Positions 20,838 to 30,338 of a stretch of 38,270 bases of DNA are shown here, in pieces; within the stretch, counting starts at the first letter, position 1; every line of letters starts with the position of its first letter. Source of the DNA: Lachnospiraceae bacterium (GTDB taxonomy: Bacteria; Bacillota; Clostridia; Lachnospirales; Lachnospiraceae); assembly GCA_016280395.1 (NCBI GenBank), contig JAEEGQ010000076.1, positions 1 to 38,270 on the forward strand. Reading direction: 5' to 3'. The notes under the pieces are model-generated. The model had not been told where the DNA came from, searched no databases, and was given only the letters and a program-made list of their open reading frames with translations. Made by a program: the position numbers and the translations under genes.

Positions 20838-23675
20838 ATGAGAACATCAGGAAACAAAAGAGCGGCCATAGTGCCGGCACTTCTTGTGATCGTACTGGTC
20901 ATAGTCCTTGTTACAAAGATCCTCGGCGGAAAACAGGAACCGGAAAATGTTTACGATTTCTCCGGAGGTTTTCAGATCGGAACACAGGGGGAGTCAAATG
21001 CCGAAAAAGGCCCGGATGCGATAGAGACTTCATCCGTTTCTTATCTTGAGGGCAAAGGCGTACAGGTCGTATCGGACCCTGACCTTGGGAGTGACAGACA
21101 GGTGCTGCTTACAGAAGAAGACAGCAGCGTTACATACGGATTTGAGATAAAAAACGCAGGTGTATACAGCTTAAAGGTAGAGTATATGCCGGCACCCGGA
21201 AATGAAAACGATATTGAGAGAAATATTCTTATAGATGGCGTTATCCCCTCGGATGACGCGAGCTTTGTGAGTTTTACAAGAGTCTGGAAAGACAGCACGG
21301 CCATAAACAGGGACCTTCACGGAAACGACATAAGGCCCGCACAGGAAGAAGCGGCCCAGTGGCAGGATATCTTTGTGTTTGATTCAGCAAGGCATTCAAA
21401 TACCCCTGTGAGCTTTTACCTTGAAAAGGGAAGCCACACCGTCACCATAGAAGGCGTGAAGGAACCCATGTACATAGCAAAGATCGCTGTGAGATCATAT
21501 ACGGAAGCGCCCGGCTATGCGGATGTCCTTAAAGGATACAGAGAAGCGGGAGTACCGGAAGCGGATACCGGCCTGATAAAGTTCCAGGCCGAGAACATGT
21601 ACAGAAAATCGGATTACACGCTCTATCAGAGCTTTGATAAGTCGTCCGCAATCACTGAGCCGCAGGATCCTTCAAAGATCAGACTGAATCATATAAGCGG
21701 CGACAAGTTCAAGCTTGCGGGACAGTGGATCTCATGGGAGATCGAAGTCCCTGAGACAGGGCTTTACAACATTGGTTTCAGGTATAAGCAGAATATATTG
21801 TCGGGCATCTATTCTTCCAGAAAGCTCCTCATCGACGGAGAGATCCCTTTTAAAGAAGCGGGGGATCTTAAATTCAACTATTCAAGCGACTGGAAGGTAG
21901 AAAACGCAGGAGACGAAAACGGGGCCTATCTTTTCTTCCTTGAAAAAGGAAACCACATACTTTCAATGGAGGTCACGCTCGGAGACCTTGCCGCCGCCAT
22001 CGACACTGTGGATGATGTGCTCTATCAGCTTAACAAGATCTACAGAGAGATACTTGTGATAACGGGAAGCGAAGCGGATATCTACCGTGATTACAACTTT
22101 GACAGGATCATTCCGGAAACAATAGCAAACATGAAAGTGCAGAGCGACAGACTCGACTACTGCTCGCAGTATCTTGAGGCTGTGGTGGGCGCAAAGGGTG
22201 AGCAGGCCTCGGCTCTTGACAAGCTGAAGATCCAGCTGAAGCTCATGCATGGCGATCCGCAAAAGATAGCAAGCAATTTCAAGCAGTACAAAGACAACAT
22301 CGCAAGCCTTGCCGAATGGATGGTAACGGTGAGTGATCAGCCCCTTTCGCTTGACTATATCGTGATATCGGGACCGGGCACAAAGCTGCCTAAAGGCGAA
22401 GCGGGGTTCTTAAAGTCAATGGGCTTTGAGATACAAAGCTTCCTTATGTCCTTCTTTACCGACTACAGCACTCTCGGACAGACGGAAGCCGCAAAAGGAG
22501 AAGGAAAGACGATCGAAGTGTGGATCACTTCGGGACGGGACCAGGCGAACATCATTCGCCAGATGATCAACAATTCCTTTACTCCAAACACCGGCATAAA
22601 CGTGGAACTTAAGCTTGTGAGCGCGGGAACACTGCTCCCTGCGGTACTTTCCGATCAGGGTCCCGACGTGGCTCTGGGGAATCCTATGACGGATCCCATA
22701 CAGTACGCCTTAAGACATGCGGCGATCGATCTCACTCAGTTTGACGGTTACAGCGAAGTGGCCGGAAGGTTTGAGGACAGCGCGCTTGTTTCCTATACTT
22801 TTGCGGATTCCGTATATGCACTTCCGGAAACTCAGACCTTCCCAATGATGTTTTACAGAAAGGACATCTTTGAGGAACTGGGACTCAATCCTCCCAATAC
22901 CTGGGACGAGTTTTTTGAAGTCGTGGCAGTGCTTCAGAGAAACAATATGGAGATCGGGTTCCCTCAGGGCATGAGCGGGATGCAGATATTCCTTTATCAG
23001 AACGGCGGAACGCTTTACAACGACGATCTCACGGAATGCACTTTCCTTGAGGACACCACACTCGACGCGTTCCAGTCGATGCTTGACCTCTTTACGACTT
23101 ATCGTTTCCCCAGGGATTACAGCTTTTCAAACCGCTTCAGGACGGGACAGATGCCGCTCGCTATACAGGATTACATGGAATATAACCAGTTGTCCGCATT
23201 TGCGCCCGAGATAAAGGGATTATGGGGAATGCTCCCGATCCCCGGCACCGAGCTCCCGGACGGTACATTGACCAGAGCATGCGCCTGCGGCGGAACCTGC
23301 GCGATGATGCTCCGCGGAGCAAACGACCCCGAGAGCGCGTGGAAATTCATGGAATGGTGGACCAGGAGCTCTTCACAGGTCGAATTTGCAAAGGAAATGA
23401 AGTCCATACTCGGAAAGGCTGCGATGTATGCTACTGCAAACATCGAAGCAATAGGAAGCCTTCCCTGGACGAAAGAAGAATACACTTCGATCTACGGACA
23501 GCTTGAGCACGTTGCGGGAACACCCGAAGTGCCCGGAAACTATTATGTCATTAGAAACATAGGCTTTGCGTCAGTCTCGGGATATACCTCCGGAAATGCC
23601 GAGGAACTCCTGGACTGGGTGATCGAGACGAATGACGAGATCAGGCGGAAACGCACGGAATTCGGTCTTGAATGA
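20838..23675 (+). CDS. Membrane-anchored solute-binding protein fused to N-terminal carbohydrate-binding-like modules
   Basis: 945 residues. A single N-terminal membrane segment (about 9-28, AAIVPALLVIVLVIVLVTKIL) without lipobox or cleavage site, so it should stay anchored with the bulk outside. Two beta-sandwich modules follow (about 65-220 and 245-375), with segments such as NAGVYSLKVEYMPAPG, YLEKGSHTVTIEG, ETGLYNIGFRYKQ and FLEKGNHILSMEV, typical of CBM6/CBM35-like folds. A helical region (about 375-530) leads to a complete family 1 solute-binding domain (about 553-945: EVWITSGRDQANIIRQMIN, GPDVALGNPMTD, FPMMFYRKDIFEELGLNPPNTWDEF). Ordinary binding proteins are 420-550 residues. I chose the ATG at 20838, preceded by AGGAGGGG; upstream in-frame codons fall inside the hairpin. 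It probably belongs with the double-permease cassette that follows. Confidence 0.87.
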   Translation: MRTSGNKRAAIVPALLVIVLVIVLVTKILGGKQEPENVYDFSGGFQIGTQGESNAEKGPDAIETSSVSYLEGKGVQVVSDPDLGSDRQVLLTEEDSSVTYGFEIKNAGVYSLKVEYMPAPGNENDIERNILIDGVIPSDDASFVSFTRVWKDSTAINRDLHGNDIRPAQEEAAQWQDIFVFDSARHSNTPVSFYLEKGSHTVTIEGVKEPMYIAKIAVRSYTEAPGYADVLKGYREAGVPEADTGLIKFQAENMYRKSDYTLYQSFDKSSAITEPQDPSKIRLNHISGDKFKLAGQWISWEIEVPETGLYNIGFRYKQNILSGIYSSRKLLIDGEIPFKEAGDLKFNYSSDWKVENAGDENGAYLFFLEKGNHILSMEVTLGDLAAAIDTVDDVLYQLNKIYREILVITGSEADIYRDYNFDRIIPETIANMKVQSDRLDYCSQYLEAVVGAKGEQASALDKLKIQLKLMHGDPQKIASNFKQYKDNIASLAEWMVTVSDQPLSLDYIVISGPGTKLPKGEAGFLKSMGFEIQSFLMSFFTDYSTLGQTEAAKGEGKTIEVWITSGRDQANIIRQMINNSFTPNTGINVELKLVSAGTLLPAVLSDQGPDVALGNPMTDPIQYALRHAAIDLTQFDGYSEVAGRFEDSALVSYTFADSVYALPETQTFPMMFYRKDIFEELGLNPPNTWDEFFEVVAVLQRNNMEIGFPQGMSGMQIFLYQNGGTLYNDDLTECTFLEDTTLDAFQSMLDLFTTYRFPRDYSFSNRFRTGQMPLAIQDYMEYNQLSAFAPEIKGLWGMLPIPGTELPDGTLTRACACGGTCAMMLRGANDPESAWKFMEWWTRSSSQVEFAKEMKSILGKAAMYATANIEAIGSLPWTKEEYTSIYGQLEHVAGTPEVPGNYYVIRNIGFASVSGYTSGNAEELLDWVIETNDEIRRKRTEFGLE

Positions 23676-23690
23676 GCGGGAGGAGAATAA

Positions 23691-24623
23691 ATGTCAGATC
23701 ATAAAAACAGGGATATAAAAGCTTCCGCGGCCCGACTGTGGAAGGAGATAAAAAAGAACAGGGTGAGCTACCTTTTCTGCGCTCCTTATTTTATCCTTTT
23801 TTGCATCTTCACGATCCTTCCGGTTGCGATGTCGATGTTTTTGAGCTTTACGTCCTTCAACATACTTGAGCCGCCTGTATTTGTGGGGCTTCAAAATTAC
23901 GTTAGGCTGTTTTTCAGCGACAGGATATTCATCGAGAAGGCTGTGGGAAATACCTTCGCGATAGCTGCGATCGTAGGCCCCGTCGGATATCTCATCTGCC
24001 TTTTTCTCGCATGGATGCTGAATGAGCTTCCGAGGATCTTAAGGATGCTCTTTACACTGATCTTTTTTGCTCCGACCATTGCGGGAAATATCTATTTCAC
24101 ATTCACATATCTTTTTAACAACGATTCTCAGGGGTATGTGAACGCATTGCTCATAAAATACGGCATCATACAGTCGCCGATCCTCTGGTTCCAGGATGAA
24201 AAGTACATGGTGACGCTGATAATCATCATATGCCTGTGGACAAGCATAGGTACGACTTTCCTTTCGTTCATCGCTGGACTTCAGGGCATACCCGACCATC
24301 TTTACGAAGCGGGAGCGATAGACGGTGTGAGGAACAGATGGCAGGAACTGTGGTATATCACTCTTCCTTCGATGAAGCCGCAGCTTATGTTCGGCGCGGT
24401 CATGTCCATCACCGGCGCTTTCGGAGTGGGAAGCATAGTCACCGCACTCTGCGGCCTGCCTTCCACAAACTACGGAGCGCACACCATAATGAACCATCTT
24501 GAGGATTTCGGTAATGTGAGATTTGAGATGGGCTATGCTTCGGCGATAGCAACACTCCTCTTTGTGATCATGATAGGGACGAACGCCCTGATCAAGAGGA
24601 TGCTCTCGAGAGTGGGAGAATAG
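23691..24623 (+). CDS. CUT1 ABC transporter permease, MalF type (pair 1)
   Basis: 310 residues with six predicted membrane segments, starting with SYLFCAPYFILFCIFTILPVA. The cytoplasmic EAA loop that docks onto the ATPase is intact: YEAGAIDGVRNRWQELWY, then ITLPSMKP. It forms a heterodimer with the MalG-type protein encoded next. AGGAG lies just upstream and the gene follows the anchored binding protein by 15 bp. No ATP-binding subunit is encoded in the window, so it should use a shared MsmK/MsmX-type ATPase encoded elsewhere, as is common in Firmicutes. Substrate inferred as manno-oligosaccharide. Confidence 0.94.
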   Translation: MSDHKNRDIKASAARLWKEIKKNRVSYLFCAPYFILFCIFTILPVAMSMFLSFTSFNILEPPVFVGLQNYVRLFFSDRIFIEKAVGNTFAIAAIVGPVGYLICLFLAWMLNELPRILRMLFTLIFFAPTIAGNIYFTFTYLFNNDSQGYVNALLIKYGIIQSPILWFQDEKYMVTLIIIICLWTSIGTTFLSFIAGLQGIPDHLYEAGAIDGVRNRWQELWYITLPSMKPQLMFGAVMSITGAFGVGSIVTALCGLPSTNYGAHTIMNHLEDFGNVRFEMGYASAIATLLFVIMIGTNALIKRMLSRVGE

Positions 24624-24678
24624 AAGGCTTTAGAAACCGGCTGATAAATGCCAATTTTGTTACAGAACGGAGATCGGT

Positions 24679-25551
24679 ATGGCAAAGATCAAATTGTCGA
24701 GAAAGGAAAGAGGCGTAAAGAGGTCCTATCTTGTGGACATCATTATGTATTCCATGCTTTTGCTGCTGGGACTCGTAATGGCGATCCCCTTTGTGTTCGC
24801 GTTCTCAAACTCGCTGAAACCCCTTTCCGAGTTTTTCTACTTCCCTCCGAGGCTTTTGGTGGAAAACCCGACGTTAAAGAATTTCAAAGACCTTTTCAGA
24901 CTAATGTCTGATTCATGGGTGCCTTTCAGCAGATATATCTTCAACACTGTGTTCATCACGGTCGTAGGTACTGCGGGGCATATCCTTCTGGCATCCATGT
25001 GCGCGTTTGCTCTTGCAAAACACAAGTTTCCCGGGGCAAAACTCATGTTCATGCTGATCGTGACATCTCTCATGTTCAGGGGAGAAGTCACGCAGATACC
25101 GAGCTTCATGATCTTTTCAAAGCTCAGGCTTGTGGACAACTACGGGGCATATATCCTTCCGGCACTCTGCTCGACACTGGGACTTTATCTCATAAAGCAG
25201 TTCATGGAGCAGATGGTACCCGACGAGATACTTGAATCGGCAAGAATGGACGGAGCATCGGAGTTTACGGTATTCACAAAGATCGCTATGCCCATGGTAA
25301 AGCCTGCGGTGCTCACGCTCCTCATGCTTTCCGTGCAGGGGCTCTGGAACATCGGCGGAAGCGTCTACATAAGAAGAGAGGAACTGAAAACTCTGAATTT
25401 CGCGCTGAGCCAGATTATGACCGGCGGCATAGCAAGAAGCGGTACTGCCGCCGCTGCAATGGTGCTCATGATGATAGTTCCGATCACGATATTCATCTTT
25501 TCGCAGTCAAACATCGTGGAGACAATGTCAACTTCCGGTATGAAGGACTAA
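24679..25551 (+). CDS. CUT1 ABC transporter permease, MalG type (pair 1)
   Basis: 290 residues with six predicted membrane segments (first DIIMYSMLLLLGLVMAIPFVF) and an intact EAA loop, LESARMDGASEFTVFTKIAMPMVKP. It follows the MalF-type gene by 55 bp with GGAG 6 bp before the ATG. It should be the partner of the 23691 permease, forming the translocation channel. The C-terminus ends in VETMSTSGMKD, the usual MalG-type tail. Confidence 0.94.
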   Translation: MAKIKLSRKERGVKRSYLVDIIMYSMLLLLGLVMAIPFVFAFSNSLKPLSEFFYFPPRLLVENPTLKNFKDLFRLMSDSWVPFSRYIFNTVFITVVGTAGHILLASMCAFALAKHKFPGAKLMFMLIVTSLMFRGEVTQIPSFMIFSKLRLVDNYGAYILPALCSTLGLYLIKQFMEQMVPDEILESARMDGASEFTVFTKIAMPMVKPAVLTLLMLSVQGLWNIGGSVYIRREELKTLNFALSQIMTGGIARSGTAAAAMVLMMIVPITIFIFSQSNIVETMSTSGMKD

Positions 25552-25568
25552 GGGACAGGGGGAGGAAA

Positions 25569-27704
25569 ATGAAGAAAAGATCGTTGTTTATATCTTTATG
25601 CCTTTTCATCGTCATATCGGCGATCCTTCCGGGAAGGACCGTAAGAGCCGAAGAGGTGGATGCCTATGTCCCCTATGTGACATACTGTTATGACTCACAT
25701 GCAAACGGAGACTGGTATGTTTCCCCTCATGCATATGTGCCCGAAAAGGATACGGATTCGGTGGACATGGGACTGGAAGTGAAACTAAAAGACCCGTCGG
25801 ACCTTACCTGTGACAAGGACGGAAATCTGTATATCGCGGATACCGGAAACAACAGGATCGTCATTCTTGACAGTGAGCTGAAGGTAAAGAACATCATTTC
25901 GGAATACACTGACAATTCCGGGGAGACAACGGGCTTTAACCAGCCCAAAGCCGTGTTTGTGAACGAACAGGGCGATATCTATGTCGGAGATACGCTTAAC
26001 TGCAGGATCGTAAAGTATGACAAAGAAGGAAAGCTCCTTCAGGTCATCGACAGTCCTTCGGAGGAAGTGCTCCAAAAGGTCATTTTTGAGCCTTCCGCGA
26101 TCGCAGTGGACAACTACGACAGGATATATGTTATCTCGCAGAGCACAAATATGGGTGTTCTGACGCTTGATTCGGAAGGCGTTTTCCAGGGCTTCATCGG
26201 AGCGGAAAAAACTACGGGAACCTTTTGGGATATCGTAAAAGACGCCTTTATGAGCGAAGAAAAGAAAGCAAAGGCAAGACAGAACGTTCCCACCGAATAC
26301 AACAACATAAGCATCGATGACAAAGGGTTTTTGTATGTTACGAGCAGCGCCTACGATCAGTCGGCGCAGTACAACAGCATGGTGAACAAGAGCGGCACGG
26401 CAAATCCCATAAAAAAGCTGAACCCTTCGGGCGCCGATGTGCTTAAAAGAAACGGCCCGTTCAACCAGGGCGGAGACATAAACTATTTTTACGACTGCTC
26501 AAGATTCATCGATGTTGCGCTTGGGACAGACAACGTATACAGCCTTCTCGACCAGACGGGCGGAAAGATATTCACATATGACGGCGACGGAAATCTCCTT
26601 TATGTTTTCGGAGGTCTGGGCTCTTCTCTCGGCGTTTTTCATATGCCCGTTGCCATCACATATTACGGAGACAAAATCCTTGTACTTGACGCAAGAACGG
26701 CTTCGATCACGTCTTTCATAAGGACAAAGTACGGAAATACCATCGCAGAGGCCATCAGGCTCCAAAATGCGAGAAAGTACACAGACGCGGCCGAAGAATG
26801 GAAAAACGTCCTTAAGGAGAACAACACCTTTGAGCAGGCATACAGAGGGATAGCAACATCCCATATGCGCCTCGGAGATTACAAGGCAGCAATGGAAAAC
26901 TTCAGATACGGAAGCGATCTTGAGGGCTACAGTGAGGCCTATTCATCATACAGAAAAGGCGTAATGGAGCACTATATGCTCCTCATCCCCGTTGTGATTG
27001 CGCTGATCGTGTTCCTCGTGGGGCTTGCGTCAAAAAAGATGAAAGCGGTGAACGAAGCCGGCTGGAACAAACAGGGACCTGTAACGCTTAAGGAAGAACT
27101 CTGTTACGGCTGGTATGTCATCTTTCACCCTTTTGACGGCTTTTACGAGCTTAAAAGAAGCAGAAAAGGGACGGTGCGCGGCGCAACGATCTTTCTGGTG
27201 CTCGCTGTCCTCGAGGAACTGTTCAAGCAGATAGGGTCCGGCTACATCGTGACCGGAAGAGACTGGGCAAGAGTGAGCATAGTCGATGCTTTCATGTCCA
27301 TCGGTGCGCTGGTCCTTCTCTGGACACTTGCAAACTGGGGACTGACTACGCTGATGGACGGAAAAGGAAAACTCAAGGATATCTACATAGCAAGCTGTTA
27401 TGCTCTTATCCCTACGATCCTCATCGGATTTCCCGCGACCATCCTTACCAATTTCTGCTCGTCGGCGGAACTGGGTTTCATCAATATCTTTTGCACTGCG
27501 GGTTACATCTGGACGCTTTTGCTCATCTTTTTCGGAGCGCTTGTCGTAAACGACTATTCGCTCCTTAAAAACATCGTCACGACAGCGTTTTCGATAATCG
27601 GTATGGCTTGTATCGCATTTGTGAGCATACTTACGGTAAACCTCTTTGTTTCGCTGTTCGGATTCGTGCAGACCATTACAAACGAGATCGTCTATCGTAT
27701 TTAA
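25569..27704 (+). CDS. NHL beta-propeller - TPR - YIP1-domain membrane protein
   Basis: 711 residues. A signal peptide probably ends after Ala27 (TVRA). Residues about 70-370 hold repeated propeller blades (DPSDLTCDKDGNLYIADTGNNRIVILD, NQPKAVFVNEQGDIYVGDTLNCRIVKYD, EPSAIAVDNYDRIYVIS), the NHL pattern. Residues about 390-462 fit TPR helices (ARKYTDAAEEWKNVLKENNTFEQAYRGIA, LGDYKAAMENFRYGSD). A membrane helix (about 468-486) is followed by a short cytoplasmic part and a five-helix YIP1-type membrane domain (about 510-711, opening with WYVIFHPFDGFYELK). The NHL/TPR part should thus face outside and the YIP1 part lie in the membrane. It sits between two ABC permease pairs, 18 bp after pair 1 and 10 bp before DUF5696. 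I infer a scaffold or assembly role; no enzymatic motif is visible. Confidence 0.85.
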   Translation: MKKRSLFISLCLFIVISAILPGRTVRAEEVDAYVPYVTYCYDSHANGDWYVSPHAYVPEKDTDSVDMGLEVKLKDPSDLTCDKDGNLYIADTGNNRIVILDSELKVKNIISEYTDNSGETTGFNQPKAVFVNEQGDIYVGDTLNCRIVKYDKEGKLLQVIDSPSEEVLQKVIFEPSAIAVDNYDRIYVISQSTNMGVLTLDSEGVFQGFIGAEKTTGTFWDIVKDAFMSEEKKAKARQNVPTEYNNISIDDKGFLYVTSSAYDQSAQYNSMVNKSGTANPIKKLNPSGADVLKRNGPFNQGGDINYFYDCSRFIDVALGTDNVYSLLDQTGGKIFTYDGDGNLLYVFGGLGSSLGVFHMPVAITYYGDKILVLDARTASITSFIRTKYGNTIAEAIRLQNARKYTDAAEEWKNVLKENNTFEQAYRGIATSHMRLGDYKAAMENFRYGSDLEGYSEAYSSYRKGVMEHYMLLIPVVIALIVFLVGLASKKMKAVNEAGWNKQGPVTLKEELCYGWYVIFHPFDGFYELKRSRKGTVRGATIFLVLAVLEELFKQIGSGYIVTGRDWARVSIVDAFMSIGALVLLWTLANWGLTTLMDGKGKLKDIYIASCYALIPTILIGFPATILTNFCSSAELGFINIFCTAGYIWTLLLIFFGALVVNDYSLLKNIVTTAFSIIGMACIAFVSILTVNLFVSLFGFVQTITNEIVYRI

Positions 27705-27713
27705 GGAGCGGAA

Positions 27714-30338
27714 ATGAAAGACAAGAAAAAAACAAGAATACGGATATTGCTGATCGCTCTTGGGGTGGCGGTCGCAGGACTTGTGGTATGGACCGTCCTT
27801 TCAAGACCGGCATCCGAGACGGTGGCATCAACAGAGTATCACGCGAAGGAACTGGACGGCGAGTACAGGGAGGCAGACCCTTCCGCAGGACCTGTACAGG
27901 TCGCTGACGACGGCAGCCGTATACTGTACTTCGACCAGAAGACCGGAGGCCTTGTTCTTGAGGACAAGGAGACCGGAGAAAAGGTCTGGTCGATCCCTCA
28001 GGAATACGCATCGGATCCAAAGGCCGGTGGCGCGGACACAAAAAAGGAACTTGGCTCCGCGCTTCTTCTCACATATTATGACATAAAGACTCAAAAGACT
28101 GTGGTGTTTGACAGTCTCACAAACTCCGCGGAGCTTTCACAGATCTACTATGCGCCGCTAAAAGACGGCTCGGGCGTTGGCGTGAAGATGGTCCTGGGAC
28201 GTGAAGATTCCGCGCGTCTGATCCCCGAGATCATAAGCGCCGCAAGGTTTGAGCAGGTGCTTCTCGACATGGAGGCCGCAAGCGGGAGCTCAGTCGCAAA
28301 GAAAGCGAAGGCACTTTACATAAGCTATACGATGGACAAGTCCACCGAAGATCAGAAGAAGAAATTCCCCGCTCTTCAGAAAAGCGACATCTATGTGCTA
28401 AAGACTTCCGCGACAAAGAGGAACAAGGAGGATCTCGAAAAATATTTCAGGGAATGCGGCTACACCTATGAGCAGATGGAGGCCGATTACGCCGAACTCG
28501 ACTATGTTTCGCAGGCTGAGCAGTTCCCCTGCTTTAAGGTGGTCATGGAGTACTTCCTTGAGGACGGAGCTTTAAAGGTGAATATCCCCGCGGGACTCAT
28601 CGACTATGACAAAGACGCTTTTATCCTCACACAGCTTCGCATTTTCCCTTTCCTCGGAGCGGGAAAAGTCGGAGAAGAAGGCTATGTCTTTGTTCCTGAC
28701 GGATCGGGAGCGCTTGTGCCTTTTAACAACGACGGAAAGCTCAACTCGGTATACACGGCAAACCGCACCTACGGTCCCGACGGCGCTGAAGCAAAGACAG
28801 ACCGCGGAAGTGATTATTATGAGTACAGAAATCCGGTGTTCGGCATAAAGACAGGTGAACATGCGGTCTTCGGAATCGTTACGGACGGAGATGCGACCAC
28901 GCTCATCTGCAATCAGGTAGGAAACATCACTCACTCGTACAATACGGCATATGCCACCTTTATCCTCAGTCAGAACGCCCAGTATGAGTCCTACACCATG
29001 GAACAGGCTCCCTGGGTACAGTATGACAGAAAGGGCTATACAGGAACGATCTCCCTGAGCTACTGGCTACTCACAGGTGATGATGCAGACTACGTGGGGA
29101 TGGCAAAGACCTACAGAGACTTCATTTTAAGCAGCAGAAAAGAGAAAAAGACTGAAAACGGCTCGCTTCCCATCTTTATCGAGACGCTCGGGACGGTCGG
29201 GAACAACACAAGAGTGCTCGGCATCCCGGGCTACAGAAACGTGGAAGTCACATCCTACAAAGAGGCGGGAAATATCCTTTCGGAACTCTCCGAAATGGGA
29301 GTGAGCGGCATAAAACTCAGATATCTCGCATGGTGCAACAACGGCTATTACACGGATGTTCCAAAGGGCATAAAGACCGAGAACAAGGTCGGATCGAAAC
29401 ATGAGCTTAAGGAACTTAAAAAGGCAGCAGACGCTTTGAACGCGGAGCTTTTCATGGACATCAATGTCCTCACTTCCTCGTTTGCAAACAAAAACGGCTT
29501 TAACCCTGCGTTTATCAAGTCGGAGGACGGCATCAGAGACCTGTTCCAGAAGCAGTCCTTCTATCCTTTTTACAATCCGACGGTCGAAGCGGTGCGTGGA
29601 TGGGAGTTCTGTATAAATCCGAAAAAGGTGCTTTCGTATTTTGACAAAATGACCGCAAAATATGACAAGCTCGGCCTTACGGATATTTCTGCGGGAACAA
29701 TGGGAGAAGTCCTTAATTCAAACTATAAAAAGTCGGATTACACAAACCGCCAGGAGAGCTTGAAGATCATGAAAGAAGTGATGGACAGAGCTTCAAAGCG
29801 GTATGATTCGGTAATGGTCGAAGGCGGCAATTCCTATACGCTTTCCGATGCGGACTACATTTTGTCTCTTCCGATGACTGACAGCGGATACACTGTCGAA
29901 GAAAGAAGCGTTCCGTTTATCCAGATAGCGCTCCACGGCATTGTGACCTATGCGGGATATCCGATAAATCTTTCTCAGGATCCGGAAACAGAGATCCTTA
30001 AGTACGTCGAATACGGGTGCGCGCCCTATTTCAGGGTGTGTGACGCTGACGGCGCGATCCTCAAGAAATCCTTTATCGTCGAAAGAGATCTGTTTGATGT
30101 CGGATATTCAAAGTGGAAAGAAGAGATAGCACAAAGCTATGCAAGGATGGAAGCCGTTCTCGGTCCTGTAAAGGATGCGTTCATCACCGATCATGAGATC
30201 TTGATGGACGGTGTGTATGCCACGGTCTACAGTAACGGATATACGGTCCTTGTAAACTACACCAAAGAACCTGTGTCCGTAAACGGTGAGGATATTCCGG
30301 CACTTGATTTTGTCCTCGTGAAAGGAGCGCTGAAATGA
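27714..30338 (+). CDS. DUF5696 membrane-anchored extracellular protein, possible glycoside hydrolase
   Basis: 874 residues. One N-terminal membrane segment (about 9-27, ILLIALGVAVAGLVVWTVL), no lipobox, so anchored with a large extracellular part. The segment EEGYVFVPDGSGALVPFNN is the hallmark I associate with DUF5696. A beta-rich half (to about 480) is followed by what looks like an alpha/beta barrel: FIETLGTVGN, VSGIKLRYLAWCNNGYY, AELFMDINVLTSSF, LGLTDISAGTMGEV, YDSVMVEGGNSYTLSDADYILSLP, and a late beta domain. Acidic residues at strand ends (D in MDINV, D in LTDIS, E in VEGGNS) could be catalytic, but this is only suggestive; the family has no established function that I know of. ATG 10 bp after the YIP1 gene with AAGGAG. 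The stop overlaps the next permease start (ATGA). Confidence 0.8.
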   Translation: MKDKKKTRIRILLIALGVAVAGLVVWTVLSRPASETVASTEYHAKELDGEYREADPSAGPVQVADDGSRILYFDQKTGGLVLEDKETGEKVWSIPQEYASDPKAGGADTKKELGSALLLTYYDIKTQKTVVFDSLTNSAELSQIYYAPLKDGSGVGVKMVLGREDSARLIPEIISAARFEQVLLDMEAASGSSVAKKAKALYISYTMDKSTEDQKKKFPALQKSDIYVLKTSATKRNKEDLEKYFRECGYTYEQMEADYAELDYVSQAEQFPCFKVVMEYFLEDGALKVNIPAGLIDYDKDAFILTQLRIFPFLGAGKVGEEGYVFVPDGSGALVPFNNDGKLNSVYTANRTYGPDGAEAKTDRGSDYYEYRNPVFGIKTGEHAVFGIVTDGDATTLICNQVGNITHSYNTAYATFILSQNAQYESYTMEQAPWVQYDRKGYTGTISLSYWLLTGDDADYVGMAKTYRDFILSSRKEKKTENGSLPIFIETLGTVGNNTRVLGIPGYRNVEVTSYKEAGNILSELSEMGVSGIKLRYLAWCNNGYYTDVPKGIKTENKVGSKHELKELKKAADALNAELFMDINVLTSSFANKNGFNPAFIKSEDGIRDLFQKQSFYPFYNPTVEAVRGWEFCINPKKVLSYFDKMTAKYDKLGLTDISAGTMGEVLNSNYKKSDYTNRQESLKIMKEVMDRASKRYDSVMVEGGNSYTLSDADYILSLPMTDSGYTVEERSVPFIQIALHGIVTYAGYPINLSQDPETEILKYVEYGCAPYFRVCDADGAILKKSFIVERDLFDVGYSKWKEEIAQSYARMEAVLGPVKDAFITDHEILMDGVYATVYSNGYTVLVNYTKEPVSVNGEDIPALDFVLVKGALK

